Below, one piece after another: positions 1-14,800 of a DNA stretch of 64,000 nt (position 1 is its first letter; the number at the start of each line of letters is the position of its first letter). Source of the DNA: Thunnus maccoyii (lineage: Eukaryota; Chordata; Actinopteri; Scombriformes; Scombridae); assembly GCF_910596095.1 (NCBI RefSeq), contig NC_056534.1, forward strand, positions 35,697,588-35,761,587, written 5' to 3'. Position numbers and translations under genes: made by a program. A model generated the notes under the pieces. It was not told the origin of the DNA. It made no database searches and saw only the letters and a program-made list of their open reading frames with translations.

Positions 1-3000
1 AACAAATAATGTCTGCACACTGGATTATAGCACCCCAAGTCATGCCATCAGGCATCGATAACGAGCTCATCATGTTTGTGATGACATCTGCGTGATGTAA
101 CTAACTTGCTGTCTATATGCACTTTGCTCTCTGTCACGTTGGCCGTGTGCCTGATGAAGACCCAGGAGGGTCGTTGCCGTTTCCAGTCAATAAAAAGATT
201 TTAGGAGCTATAATCAGAGTGTGCAGACGCTCCTGCAACTGACATAAAGCATACAGCATGGGGCGTTCACATTTTATCTCTTTGCCATTAAAATGTTTTA
301 ACCAGAGTCCTGAGAAGTTGCATGTGTGAAAAAATTGCATGCACACTCTGCATGGGCTCGAGACCGGATCCACCCAGATAATACTGCACTGACCGTCCTC
401 TACTCCTCCTTTTTTACCCATCACATGTGAATGATTGTAGCTTTAGAATCTGCGCCATAAAATACTATAAAAATACCTAAAGACTGATCTTTGATAAAGC
501 AGAGTGTAACTAGTAATCCCATCATGTGCTCACACCAGAGGATCACAGTGAAGAACAGATTTGAACCCTTGACCCCCAACATCCATAAACATCATAACCT
601 CTCACAGCTGTTGCACTGATGCACACGAACCGATGGTTAAAGCTGAGTAAAGAGCACAAAATCAGCCGCCAACAGATGCATTAATCCTACAGAATATCAC
701 AACATGTATCAGAGACAGTAGGCTGCTCCCATCTCATATAACTGATTGGTTGGCTGAGTAACGTTGCTGAAACCTGACGTGGTTTGACAAAAAGTTATTT
801 GAGTGAATGACCAGCAGGTATTTCAGTGAAGACATCAAACAGGTATTTCACTCGCTCAGTCACAGAGCATCAGGCTTGATTTCTTTCCAAAATGTGTGGC
901 ATCCATTTTAAAAACATGCAGTCACTCTCATAAATGTTGCAATGTCAACCGCCGGCATTTCTCTCAGATTGCCAAGCCCGAAATAAACAACAACTGCAGC
1001 AGGGACCCCGACAGGCCCCGCAGTGTTTCCTGTGTCATAAAAAGAAGTCAGGTTGAAGTTCACAAGCAGAAGTACATTCCAGGATTGAAAGATGACATAA
1101 ACTTCAACCTGAAGAAAACCAACAGATAAAAAAACCAACCATGTGGCATTAAAAAAAAGGTTAAAAGTTTCTGTAGTTAGTTTCTGTATTACAAAAGGCT
1201 TTCCATACCCTTGAAGTATGAAAAGCTAGTTTGCATAAAGCTTTCAGTTTTCTCCTTTTAAAACCATCTTATCTGATCCATTGAGCTTTCTCAAGGTAAT
1301 CGGATGCACTGAATTGAGAGAAACTATTTTGAGCAGCTTCTCTGGCACGCTTTGGCCTTTAGGAAGAGGAAAAGGAAACAGAGGTGTGGACAGAGGAAGT
1401 GGCTGTGCAGCATAAAAAAAAAAAAACCACAAACTGTAAATTCAGATGTTGGCAAAGGATGTGGGTTCATCACTGAACCTGCTGCTCCACCTGTGAATAC
1501 GAGACAGTCTAGACTCAAATAAAAAGGCCAAAACTCCTGCCTCACTCTGATGCACAGTTATGACATTTCAATCCAGCACGCAACGGATGACCGGCGTTAG
1601 TGATCGATGACCCGCATGCAAAAACCTGATAAATATGACACGGTCTGGTGATATTTGCCAACTGCCTGCGTTAACGAGGATTGCCTGAACGCACCATTAG
1701 ACAACTGATTGGATTGTGGGATACTAAAAGGCCACAAAAGGACATACTAGTCCTTCAAGTTTAGGCAAGAGAAGGCTGCATATCTCTGCCACATTTGGAG
1801 ATGTCTTTAAAAAACATGATAGGGTCTGTTGTTATGACGCACTCAGACTTGAACACTTCAGAGGATTCAGCCCTTGAATATGGGACACAGCGACGGCTTA
1901 GCCAGAAAGTCAGGAAAAAGCACGAGAGAGAGAGAGAGAGAGAGAGACCATGTGCTGTGTCATTCACACATGGATTCACACCCAGGTGACGAAAAACTCC
2001 TCAGCAACAACTCACACGCCCTGGCAGCAGTAGCAGGAGGGTCCCCAAGTGAAATGTCTGTAGTCAATTACCATTTTTTTAAGAGAGCCCCCTGCTCCCA
2101 CACCCCAAAAACCCTGCCCACCACACCCCCGGTCAGTCCAAAACACACTGATTATGTAACGTGAACTCTGAGCCAACACCCGGATGATAAACAGCATCCT
2201 TCTATCACCGAGATCTGCAGACGATGCCGTCTGATAGTCTGCCCTTTCTCATGCTGCTCTGCCAAGACGAGAATGAGATCACACCATGTGCGAGGATGCA
2301 AACACGAGAACAGAGCACGCAATAACAGAGACGCTGTCTCAGGAAAGGTGGGAGCAGCACAAACAGGAGTGCAAGTCATTTCAAGAAAAGGATTTTTCAG
2401 TCCGGTATCAGTGACGCATGACTTGCTGTTAATAGTTTAAGCAAAGTGTCTGGAGCTGACCTAAAATGATAAACAAAGACTTATGCAGTAGATTCTGGGC
2501 TTCTCAAGCAACAGTGAAAAAAAAACTCTTTTTGAGTAGTGCATGGACTTTCAATCTTAAAAGTCATGGAGCTCTTCTTTGTGGGTTTTATTCCTCCCAC
2601 CAGTATCTAATATTTCCAACATTATCAAACTGTCCCTGTGCTGTTTGGGACCCTGTCAAGGACCCCTAGGTGGTCTCCAGGACTCCCTCTTTTTATAGCC
2701 ATTGTTTTGGGAGTTCCTGGCTGGTTTTTGTAAGCCTTCACGTGGAGCTTTAATGATACCGTTTGTCTCTCGGGACAAACACACTGACTTCTTCTCGCTG
2801 GTTTAGCAAAAAGGCCCAGTTCAGCCTCACAGAACAATAGCGGTGTGTACGCCGTGGCAGCCTGCTGGGAGAAACACATGAAGGCAACGCCGGTCAATAA
2901 ATCCAACACGGTACGACCGAGACTGTGCCAGCTGAGTGTTGTACCGCTGCATACCCGAATACACGGCTTTGTGAGAGTAAAAACACACGTTGAAATCACC

Positions 3001-3238
3001 GCCCCGACGGCACCGTGCCATGCTAACGTCTCACATCCATCATCACAAACTGGCCACTCCACATTACAAAGAGGGCGTCTGAGCAAATTATGTGTATTGG
3101 ATTTAAAAAAGACACAGCACAGAGACAGGGAGGTTAATTAACAGTATTTTGGGGGGTTATTTAAATGTAAAATAATACAAGGAGACGAGAGGTAGTAACT
3201 TAAATACTGTCGCTCGCGCTAGAAACGTTACTACGTAC
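1..3238. other. No gene recognised
   Basis: Short open stretches only (longest 153 codons, 2625-3086 minus) without family resemblance. A GA microsatellite lies at 1924-1948. It may be intron of whatever starts at the CpG block. Confidence 0.5.
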
Positions 3239-3665
3239 CTTTCAACCGCCGACGCTGTTCTTGAAGACTCCCGGAGAAACAAACAGTCCCTCCCTTTCGG
3301 TGCAAATGCACTAAATATGTCGACAGAGCCGTAAATTTCGCCGGATTAACAATAGAGCCGCGCAGTCAGCGGCGGGCGTCTATCTCCGTGTCCTTCCCTC
3401 CACGTTTGAGCAGCGTCAGGCGGCGGCAGGCTGCTCCCCTTCATGAAGGATGGACCCGGGCGGGGAGGAGGGGGGGCGGGGGGGTTAGAGGGGGGAGTGA
3501 CCGAGGAGTCCGGCTGCAGATTGAAGCAAGGCGAAACGAAGCGTGGTGGTCGTAAAAATAAAAAAAATTTAAAAAAAAAACAGAAAATGCAGATTAAATC
3601 CGACCGGGGGTCCAATCAATGGCGCGAGACTGGTGGTTATGCAAAGCAGGAGTGACGTCAAATTC
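3239..3665 (-). promoter_or_regulatory. CpG-rich promoter and possible noncoding first exon of an unseen gene leading left
   Basis: The only strongly CpG-rich block in the left 8 kb. On the minus strand it has CRE TGACGTCA (3653-3660), an inverted CCAAT (3612-3616) and a GC-rich run. It ends in GGTTGAAAG followed by a GTACGT donor (exon end 3239). No coding sequence is recognised. In human the gene downstream of MCOLN1 in the same orientation is PNPLA6, so that is the first candidate, on synteny alone. Confidence 0.4.
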
Positions 3666-3904
3666 AAACCAAACTCGAGAGATGTGTCTCGTGGCCCTGG
3701 GGGTTCCCAAACTGGGGTCCGGGGCCCCCATGGGGAGTAAGAACAGGGTCCCAGGGAGTGAGGAGCGACTTCATACTACATGCTAATATATATATATACA
3801 TAGAAAATAGCACTTCAAGCAATGCAGAGAGACAATCATAAATATAGGCCCTAAAAAACAACAACAGCAAAATGCAATCACACATTTTTAGCAAAAACAG
3901 TATA

Positions 3905-4012
3905 AAAGACTTTCACCTTCAACTTTCAACTTTATTTGTCCCCAGAGCGTAACTGGTTTTGCAGCAAGACATACATACAAGACGATACTTTAAAAAAAAA
4001 CAAAAACAGCCT
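3905..4012 (-). mobile_element. LINE 3' tail (L2/CR1-like) fragment
   Basis: On the minus strand GGGGACAAATAAAGTTGAA followed by repeated GTTGAAG-like units, preceded by GCTGCAAAACCAGTTAC. This is the usual 3' end of a fish non-LTR element; only the tail is present. Confidence 0.5.
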
Positions 4013-5264
4013 ACATAGGGACAGGATTTAAAAACTGAGACTAGAAGACTGTTCTGGTCCAAGTGTAGTACAGCTTTGTTTGTATTTTAACGTTCATACA
4101 TGAAAATACTGCAGCAAAGCAGAGGAGGAGAAAGATAAAAAAAAAACAACATGGCTACAATTTAATTTAAAGGAGTCCCTGAATAATTCAACTCTACACG
4201 AATAAGCAAAACATCCTCAGGCTCTATTGTAAACAGGAAGCCAGTGAAGCATGATTGAAGGGGCGATTTAGTATTGCACTTCCATAAAGCAGAGGGAGAA
4301 CTAAAACAAATTGAAAAAATTCAAAATTTGAAGCAACAGAGGCCGAAATAACCTGACTTTTCCCCCCTAGAATGTCAAAGAAAATGGCCCATGCATGTCT
4401 TTCAAACTGCTGCCTCCAGTTTGTAACAACCCTGATCTATCTTTTCTCATTTTTACTTTCACTAGTCTCCAGGTCTTATCAAACCACTATAATTTTATAG
4501 TTTGATATACTTTAACATTTCATGTCTTGTTTTTGCATGCGTTTGCTTTTATTCTTTGTCTCATTATTTTCCTCGTAAAGCACTTTGTAACCATGAAGCT
4601 CAAATTATACAAGCAGAGGTCGTTTTACTTGGCTGGTAATAACTGTGTGAAACCACTCGCTTGTTGTTTCACATGGATATCAGGAGTATTGTAATTTGTG
4701 GAAGGTTTCAGTGTTTCCACTTTTGCATTGCCACCTGCTGTACGGTCAAGTGTGTGATTTTGTATCGAGAGAGAAAAATAGGAGGGGGAGAGCGATGCAA
4801 TCTCATCAAATAGGGGTTCCTGAGAATCTCTAAGCATGAAAAGTTCAGAAGCTGTTTCTCTAATAAAGCACTAGCACTCCACACACACACTCCTTGCACT
4901 TTTCTTCTACCCGCATGTGTTTATTCTCTGTACTTAAATCGTAATTTGAGACAGCGAGTTGCCTGAGTAATATTCTTCCTCCTTCACATGCACAAAGGGC
5001 TTTCTGTTTCCTGAGATTTGGATAGTTAGGAGTAAGGCCTGAATAAACTCTCTGAGGATGAAGAAGGTTTCTCTAAAAAATTTACACTGTTAACTTTCTG
5101 TCCTTGTAGTTTCGCAGTGTCCACTTCCCTTATGGTACAAACTCACAATAGCTGTGAGTTGAATGCATTTTTTTTTTTTTAAAGTCGTTTCTTTGAGCTG
5201 CAGCTGCAAGCTCCACAATAGAAATCAATGAAAAGGGAGAAGACATACAAAGACTATTGCGATT

Positions 5265-5307
<43 letters not shown>

Positions 5308-5440
5308 TGAATGGAATAAGACATCTGACATCAACTGTTTTACTGATAAAACTCAGAGACGAAGAGAAAGAATGGAGACATATAAAAGAATAAGCCTAGG
5401 GCGAAGAGAAATCTGAGTGAAGTGAGGAACGAAGGCTTAC

Positions 5441-5484
5441 CAGAAATCAGGAATCATGGGCTCGTCCGTGCACACGTTCTCCAT
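5441..5484 (-). CDS. Candidate short first coding exon, unrecognised
   Basis: ATG at 5484 reads MENVCTDEPMIPDF and reaches a good GTAAGC donor at 5440. It stands alone between mcoln1's 3' end and the CpG block, with no partner exon found. Could be chance. Confidence 0.15.
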
Positions 5485-8387
5485 GTGCCTCAATGAAGAG
5501 TGAAAGTGTGTGTGTGTGTGTGAGTCATGTCTCAGCTCTCCATCCCTGCTCTTTACAGGCCTGTTTCATCAGCAGCTTGTCAGCTTTTCCAATCGGCAAG
5601 AGGCCCTGCACCAGAGCGAGGGGGAAAACCCCAAAACTCTCCCTTTATAGTTTCACTAATTCTTCACATAAACTCAGTGTTAAAAATCAATTTAAAAGCT
5701 AAAAAAGAGGGCTGCAGTATCATTTAAAAGCAAGTTTTGGAAGTGTTAAAGTGTGAAATTCTTGCCACAGGAAGCTCTTGGGTGTGGATCCACTAGAAAT
5801 ATGCCAGTTAACTATTTTACGCTCCTTCTTTTATTAAAATAAACTCAGCACTAATGGCATCCGTCATTATATCACAGAGGTGAAAAAAGCTACTAAATCC
5901 CCTCACATCCTGCCCATCCATTTCAGATTGCTCGGTAATGTTGTTACACAAGGGTGTGGCTCAGCACTGGGCTCTGGTGAAAAAAAAAAAAAAAAATCCT
6001 TAACAGAATTAAGATAGACTCATAATCTAAGGGGATTTTATACACAGACTTGGCTTCTTTAAAGCTGTTTCTCCAGTGTGGTCTGCTCTCCCATCTGCCC
6101 AAACACCTCATAGTAAGGACAGCTGCACACACTGCCTGTGGCACAGAGCAAACTCTCTGCAAGCCCACACACACAGACAAAAAAGACTGACAACACAAAC
6201 TTCACAACTGCAGGTTGAGTGACTCAGTGTATTAGATATCAGACAGGAAAAAGGAAACTACTACTGCTGCAGGCCTGCATTTCTGATCTGAGGTGTGTTT
6301 GTTAATATAAAAGAAGTTCAAACAGTCAGTCACAGTTGAGCACGTCTCATTAAATACTGAGATCAAACTGGCTTCAACAAAGGACCACACCTGCAATCAG
6401 CATGATGAAACTACAACACAGCAACACACTATCTCCATTGTGCATCAAAGGTGTTGAGTGAAAGCTGTCCTGCACACACACACATATGTAAAAAAAGTAA
6501 ATTCAAATGTGAACTCTGCTCCTTTCTCGCTCCTGCAGTTCAGTCATGAACCATCAAGGCATCTTCAGCTCAGTACATAATGTATGATGATATTAAGCTA
6601 AGTGGGTGGAAGGCAAAAATGTGCTACATCAGTTGCCAAGCCGCGCTTGGGAAGCTCAATAACCAGGAAATGAGCTCATCATATCGGACCGCTCTGAAAA
6701 AAAAAGATCCAGAATTGTAATTTCCCTTCTGTGAGAGCTTTGTGTTGTAGCGTCAACATGCAGAGTATTCACAACAGCTGTGCACAACTATGTGTGTGTG
6801 TCGGATTAAAGGACTTATTTGCAAAAATCGAGAATCATATTTCCTCTAAAATCTCCACGCATCTTTTTCATCTGCCAGCAAAGTAGAATGACGGTATGAA
6901 GTCGACTCCCACTTCCTTTGTGTGAACACGAGTCACTTACTCCCTCTTCTGACATTTCAGAGGTGCTGCGGCCGCCTGAAACATGACGTCTTCAGCTGCT
7001 GGCACTTGAACAGAAGGTGGCCTCCTCAATAAAGTTAAGAGCATGATACACGATGAAATGAAAGTTTTAATGTCAAAGATGATCCGGCAACCTTTAATCA
7101 GTAGATTGGCAGCAAATGTGACGACTTCAATGTTTCATTTTTTCAAGTACAGTTCAAGTACAGATTATTTATATATATATATATTAAAAAAAAACCAACA
7201 TGACACCTCCACACTGTAGGAAAGGAACATCTAGGTAATACTAGATAATATATGCATGCGTGTCATACCTGTTTAAGTTAAGGCCATGGCTCCATTTGGC
7301 ACAGCTCTGCCATCAGAATATTTAGTTTAAATGTGACACCGCTGGCTAACAGTCCACAAAATGAGATGACTGAAACAATACTGTCATCTTACATTGCATT
7401 AACCCATTACTACTTGGACCAGAGATCATCTCTTCTTCACAAAAGAAACTATAAACTACTAAAAAATACCTTTTTTGGAGTTTTGTATGTAAGACTCCTT
7501 TAACTAGTGTGCGTTTTATGAGGTACAAAGAAAAAGAAAAATGTTTCATAACGAAGACAACAAACAGACTAAAAAGCACTGAGTTAGTTATGACATGACA
7601 TTATTACAGAGCTACAGCTCTCCTCTTTGTATCTACCCTGAACCCTGCTCCATTTAACAAGGCGATTCAAGTCTTTTGTTTCTTAAAACAAGTCAGATAC
7701 AATTTGTTGATGGCCATCAGAAACTGAGAGAGTAGGTCAATATTTCTGACTTCTAAACAACGGATGGACTCTTTGTTTTTCATGATATACTTTGGCATCA
7801 TTAAAGAAACATGCACATAGGTCTGGGGAACAGCTCTCCTTAGCTGTCGTAGCCGACCATAGACGAGGCTGAGTGCTTCATTAGTGAGTGAGTGCATCCC
7901 ATTATAATCGATCGTTACTCAGATAAAAGCAATACATCATGCAGTCTACGACGGCGACCCAGCGCAGCCATGAACAAAACAAAACCAGGAGCCACAGATA
8001 GAAGGCAACGTGATGCTTGTGCTGTTTGAAACGTTATACTGTAGGTGCAGCTCGCAGAGAGAAAACAGATCAATTCCACACCTGAGAACTCGTCTGTGTG
8101 TTTGTGGTCCAGTTTTGTGAGATTTTTGCCCTGATTGTCTTAAAAAAAAATTAAAAAAGAGAAAGACAGACTACTAGAAGGTGGATTTCCCTCCGTCTAT
8201 AAATTTACATGCATCCACTGTAAATTAATGCATTTCAAATTAATGATTTTAGTGTAATGAAAAGGTTCGTTATTGGATGTGTTGTGAGTATAAATGTATA
8301 AATGCCTCAGTTTAAGAGCTCTGTCTTCTCGAGGTAAACTGTTTTCTTCATATCCTTTGAAATCTGAATTAAAAACAGTCAGCAGCA

Positions 8388-8849
8388 TTTAATGCAATGC
8401 TGCAATCCTCATAATGGCACTTGTACCCAACTTGGTATCTGTTGCTGGTTCAGCATTGTGCGTTATCAAATACATAAGAACAAAATACTGTTTTAAAATT
8501 AAAAAAAAACAAAAAGGACTGTCTGAATGGAACAGTGAAATGTCTGCGCTTTAGTCATCCACGAGGCAGCAGAGTCCTCTTCATAAAGAGGAAAGGTCCA
8601 GTCTTTCTTCAGGCCTCGCTTTTTTTGTCTTTATGGGAGTTGACGACAGGAAAAATAAGTTACACATTCCTTCTACAGGGTGCTGGTCCGACTGATGGCG
8701 ACTCATCCATCGGACGAGTGCTGAGTTTTGACCCAGATACGGTGGAACGGTGCAGAGACTCTGGCTGTCGGGAGTGTGCAGTGTATCCCTGTGGTCAGCA
8801 GGGGGGGCTCCTGAGGCTCCTGAGGCTCCTGAGGCTTCGGAGGTCAACT
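8388..8849 (-). other. mcoln1: Likely mcoln1 3' untranslated region
   Basis: From the stop codon to a minus-strand ATTAAA signal at 8388-8393. It contains a short CTCCTGAGG tandem repeat (8808-8836). The signal choice is uncertain. Confidence 0.4.
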
Positions 8850-11800
8850 TCAGTTCACCAGCAAGACGTCCTCATAGGTTGTTGTTCTGTGGGAAATTTA
8901 AGATGATTCATGCAGTTTTATTTGAAGTAAAAATACTCTACAGTCATGATTTTTTTTTATATCATAGTCCTACATGCTTATAAGAGTGACTTCATGGTAA
9001 TATTTAGTGAATATAGTTCAAAATGTTGATAAATGATGTTAGAAAAGGATCAAAAATGCACAAATGTGTTGGAGAAACAATTCATTTTCAAATCTGATCC
9101 TCATGGGACCCCATATAACTTCAATTTTGATCATTTTAAAAACTAAAGATAAAAGTTTATTTGATGTTTTACAGGTTGAGGAAAGCGTACCACCCCTCAT
9201 CTGGTGAAAAGTGCCTCAAACATGCATGGTGGTGCATGCATGCAAGCTAGAGACAGAGCTGTAATTCTTAGCTCACAAAAAAAACAACATGATTTCCACT
9301 TGAGTTAAATATTGTGGTGAACACACAAACGGTTTCTGATATAACCAGGTAGCTTACACATGTTTCCCCTTCTGTCCTTTTCAGCTACTGTCTCTTATCT
9401 CTTGCTTTTTACTTTTAGATATAATTAATCGCAATAGAATTATTCTGTCTTTGTCAGCGTGTCACCTGCCACGTCTAACGGGACGCAGCAGAGAAATCAC
9501 TGTTGTTGTTGTTGATCTCATTTCCTCTCACCTGTCACAGCAGCAGAAGAAGGAGCACGGCGACGTCTCCAGACCTCTGAACTTCCCAGAGCTCGGTGCG
9601 TCTGTACACTCTGCTATGAAGGCATGAAGGTCTGTGATGTGTATGGGTTCCTGGGTTTGGTGCTGAGGAAATCAACGAGATTATTATTATTATTATTTAA
9701 CGATGTGAAAACTATTTTACGCAGCCGTTTTGACCAGGTTTAATATTCTATACTGTAGTTGTGACACAGGTCAAGCAGTCAGTTTAAGTCGACCCCGTTT
9801 CATACCTTGATGGTCTCGTAGGCTCCTGTGATGAGAGCAATGAAGAGCGACAGCACCATGTAGATGAAGAGGGAGATGAAGGTGTACAGGTAAACTTGAC
9901 TGAACAGCCACACCAGAGTGCTGCTCTCCTGCATCTCCGAGAACGTCACGAACATGTCGTCCCCGTTAATGAGGGAGAACAGGCACTCCGACACCATGGA
10001 CAGAGAACGGAACTGCGGGACAGAAAACGATAAACTCAATCAAACCTCTGCAAACATTAAGAAATGAAGATGAACTGAAATGGAAAGCTGGATTGTTTGT
10101 GTAATTATTTACAGACCAAAATTAATTTTTCACAAACCTTCACGTGGTACGGTCCCAGAACGATCCAACCACAGAAGCAGTAGCCCAGATAGATGACGGC
10201 CACGCAGCAGCAGAACCGGATCACATTGGGGAACGCTGCTCGAAGTGTCACGATCAGGATCTGGAGACATCACGCGGATCAGATTACGATGTGAGAGAGA
10301 GAGAGCGGAGAGATTAGATTAACAGGCTTTATTAGATTATATCAAACCATTAAGAGGATCATTTTCTCACCTTCTGACAAGTTTATTAAATCAGCAAACC
10401 AGTTACAACATTATCAGTTGATGCACACCAGCGTATCTGTAACTCACATTGTACTTCTGGAAGAACGTGAGGTAGCGAATGACTCCCACCCACACCAACA
10501 GGGTGGAGGTCCCCAAGAGGATGCCACATAAGTCATAGGAGGACATATTCTGTCAGGAGAGAAAGAAGGATTATAGTTTGACAAGGAGCACATGGCAGAT
10601 TATCAAAGTATCGATAGAGTTAAAATACTCTGTGCGTAAGACTATAAACACCTTAGACTCTATGCCAATTTTGATGACACTGCCAGTGATGGTGAGGATG
10701 TCGCTGATGATGAGGAGGATGTACCAGCCGTTAATGAACTCCAGGCGGTCTGCCCAGCACACTTTACGATCCAGAGTCTCCTTGAAGAAGTGCACAAACT
10801 CCTGAGAAACACACACACACAGAGAGGAAACATGAGACGTCCTGGCAGTGAGAGGTTTATAGCGACACATCAAGGGGATTATAAACAACGATTTATTCTG
10901 TGATGTTTTTTTTTTTTTATATCCTTTGGTTGTAACAGACTTCCCTTACCTGTTGCAGGACGATGCCTCGCAGTATGGAGCGTCCACACAGCAGCAGTGA
11001 CAGCGTGCACACCAGAGCTACAGCGACATCAAACGCCACACGTGTGTAATTCTCAGCTGGGGGGTTCAAAAAGAAAGAAAGCAGAGGTGTTAACAGTCTT
11101 TCACTTCGATGTGGCAGCAGCAGAGCCCTTCTGCTTACAACTGCTGCCATATAAATACCTACATGAGGTGAAACTTCCTGTTCTTCAGTATTTATAACTG
11201 TAAGAAACACAAGATTTCCTCATTTTGCTTCACACCTTGAGCTTGCTACCAGCTCAGTGTCATCTTTCACTTGCGTACTGCAGTATTAATGTGACTGCTT
11301 TGAGTTTTATGTTCATGCTGCTCTCCCTTATTTTAAAGAGCACCGTCCGTCCACTCATGTGGTCTCACCATGTCCAGAGACGCTCGGGTCCTTACACTCC
11401 TTTATGGTCGCCTGGTTTTCTAACCGGATCTTCACCTTACCGCTGTGAGACTTGTTGTCCAGTACTATCTGTAGGAGAGAGGAGACCAGCAGACAATTCA
11501 TAACCTGTATTATTATTAACCTCAATATGTTTACAGGAATTTGAAGGCTGTAAAGCTATAGTGTGTGGGAGATTTTCTTATATTTTTTAGTTGACATATG
11601 CTCCGAAGTATATCTTTCTGTGGAAAGATGTTGACTTCTGTTAGGGTCATTGAACAGCCCGGCAGCAGTACAGAGATGTTCTCTTCTCAAGTGTTTAAGT
11701 GAGCTTCGCCCTTCTAACCAATCAGAGGAGGCCAAAGTCAGTGATGGGAGCTCACCGCTGTCAATCAGTACATGAACGCACTTCTGGCCAACTGCTCCTC

Positions 11801-14800
11801 TCATAAAGACGTGGCTTTGGCTCACTCACAAGCTCCTGATACTTGCAATCTAAGAAGTCTGTTATTTCCAGTCCTCAGGGTGAAATCAATACATTGGTCG
11901 TGTTGAAGGTGAAGAGCTGAGCGCGACGGAGCACGGAGAGGAAAGGAAGGGAGGAACGGAGTGGTTCGCTTTCAAGTCTCATGTTACTGCTAGCTTGGTT
12001 TCCAGAACTTACATATTGTAGCTTTAATGACATGCTTGTAAAGATCGCTGCTCCTAAATATGTCGAGTACAGTAAGCGCTCTTCAACATGTCATGCATCA
12101 CCTCTGGACCGAGCACCAAGGGTTTTACTCACTGTTATGTAAAAAGTGTAGCAGTCTGGGATCTCATTGTTGATGATGGTCTGTATATTGATCGCCTTCA
12201 GCTGAAACTCTATGGTGACGTTAACGAACCTTGAAAGAACAAGAAACAAACACATAGTTGGAAACTGAGAGAGAAACAGAGACGGAAGCAGGTATTTCAT
12301 GTTATTAAAAGAATGACCAAAACCACACATGAAGCAGGATGAGAAACTATTCATAGCGCTGTGTGAAGTTTTTTGTAATGAAACCCGTGTCGGTGTTCTT
12401 GCACACATGCTTGAGTTGCGCGTGTGCAGCAGAGATAAGTGACTCGTTGAATGTCATCAGATACTATAGAGATAATCTTGCTGACGAAGGCAAGATGTGA
12501 AAAATGAAGCCTTACTTGTGGAACTTGAGCGTAAAGTTCTTGTAGGTGTCGGTTAGCGGAGCTGGAGGCACCGACAGAGGGTTCACACCTATACAGTCTG
12601 AAGATAGACCACACAGAGAAAAGTCATGTTGAGTAAACACTGACATGAATTACTATCAAAAAGAAAGACATTTTACTATTCCTCTATACAGTATATATTG
12701 AGTACAACATGAAAATGTATGAAAAAGTAAGAAATCTTATCAGAATTATTAGAGGCAGATCACAAAGATACTTGACACACATGTGATACAAGGTGATGTT
12801 AGGCTTTAGGAAGAAAGGAAGGAGGAAGTAAAACTTTAAAAAGAGGTTGCATCCTTGTATTTCTCTTCATTCTGCACAGTGAAGCTCAAATATCCAAAAA
12901 CACATTGTTGAGTAGAGGGGGGACTTTATCAATACTTCTCCCGAGGTGCATTCATTGTCTGTATGATTAAAAAAATGTTTTGTTTTTCAGATCTTTCAAT
13001 TGATACAAGAAGCCGACATGTGATTAGGGCTCCACATTATCAGCTAAAATGTATGTCATTGCCTGAAGTTTGATTATTATTTTTTTAAAAAAGCTTTTGT
13101 AGCACTTTGTTGAGAATACACTCCAGCTCTGGCAGCCAGAAAACACCCTGAAACATTCGTCCCACTGAGACATTTCCCTCTGAAGTGATAAGAGAGGTTG
13201 CTTATTTTGACCCTACAGGCAACAACTGTCAGTCTGGCTAGTCTGCAGATAATTGTACACTACTCGCCCTCTGACTTTTTAAAACTACATTATATGCAAA
13301 CTATGCATGAGGCACCCTTTTTTAGAACTATTTATGCTTCATTTGGTCTGCCTCTGTGGCACAATCTGCATTTTACAGTTTATTTTAGTATAAAAAGGAA
13401 AGCATACAGTTGTGTTTATCAGTGAACTTGACTGAGATAACAGCCGCTCTGGTTAACACGCAGTGGCACCGACACTCACAGTGCTTTTTATGTGATGTGA
13501 CAATTAAAACGTTGTATAACTCATACCACGGTACATATCTCCTTTGATGTGCCGCTGAACTGTAATTTCACAGTTTTCACCAACAACTTGTCACACAGAG
13601 GAAAAAGTTCACTTATCAGCAGTGCACAGAGCTGAGAACAGCTTTCCAGCACTGCTAGCAATGTTAACGTCTCCTTCACGTCGTACGGTGTGGTTCGTGT
13701 ACCTGTGATGATGTGAGGGTCTATACTGAAGGTGTCGTTGGCTGGGTCGATGCGTCCCTTCTTGTAGTACTGTTGGCAGAGGGAGAGCGCGCTGCCGTTC
13801 ACGCCAACATCGTAGACGTATGCGTAGCGTCCCACTGTGGTCTCCGGTAAGGCTAGATACTGGGGAGAGGATGAGAGGAGCCATGGAGACACATCACTGT
13901 CTTTGTACTCTGATCCAATAACATCATGTTTTCTTTTGTGATTTACTGCCTTTTACATTTCAAACTGTTCACACTGGTTGTTCATGGGCATCAAACGTCT
14001 ATTCTAGCGTCATGATGGCCGCGCTGAGCAGTGGGCCACCTGGTCGGCCATCTTGGTGGGATTAAACTGAGTGAGGAGCCATGTACTGACGATTTATTGG
14101 TACCCGGTTGTTTTTGTGGGGCGATTACAATAAGCGCTCTAACACCACCATCCATCCAACTCGTTTTAGTTTTCCTCTATTACAGCATCCACATCCACAA
14201 CTTTATCTAGGAAGGGAAATGTCGGTCGATCCAGACTGAAATATCTCAACAACCATTTGGTTATCTGGCATAAAGTTTGGTACAGACACTCATGGTTCCC
14301 AGATGATGTATCCTAATGTATCTTCAGTGAACCCCTGACTTCTCCTCTGAACTAAAAAGTCTAAATGGTGGTGGTGGTTTTTGACCAAATACCTGCAAAA
14401 CTAATGACATTCCCATCAGCCTGAGCTGCTAACACTCTAAATTAAAACGGTAAACATTATAGCATTGTTACTGTGAGCACATTCAAATAGAAACACTACA
14501 AATACTAAATACAGCCTCACTCCAAAACCATTTGGTTGTAATATTAAAATAATTTGGGCAGCAAAGACGCAGAAACAGGAAGTGAGCTGTATTTCTGCAC
14601 TGGTGCCTGCAAGCTGTTTTCAACAATCCCTTTTTCTCCACTACATTTGAGCTGCGGGTCAAGACAAGACGACTGCCATATGTGTACAAGAATACTACAA
14701 TATTGATCCAATTCTAACTCGTTATATCTGAGAAGAGGCATAATTTAAAATTGCTTTATTGTCCCTCCTCACTTAACAAAAACTGTACTTGCTCATGTGG

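Larger units (their letters stand above)
3666..8387. other. Noncoding stretch between the CpG block and the mcoln1 3' end
   Basis: Holds the LINE tail at 3.9 kb, a GA microsatellite (5268-5302), A/T runs, and one weak exon candidate at 5.44 kb. Nothing else is recognised. Confidence 0.5.

Noticed and set aside
2625-3086. 153-codon minus-strand frame
   Set aside because: No recognisable motif, poor codon character, no supporting splice or synteny partner; probably chance.
5452-5507. Plus-strand reading MGSSVHTFSMCLNEE as a coding exon
   Set aside because: Very short, ends in a stop at once, and overlaps an equally weak candidate on the other strand.
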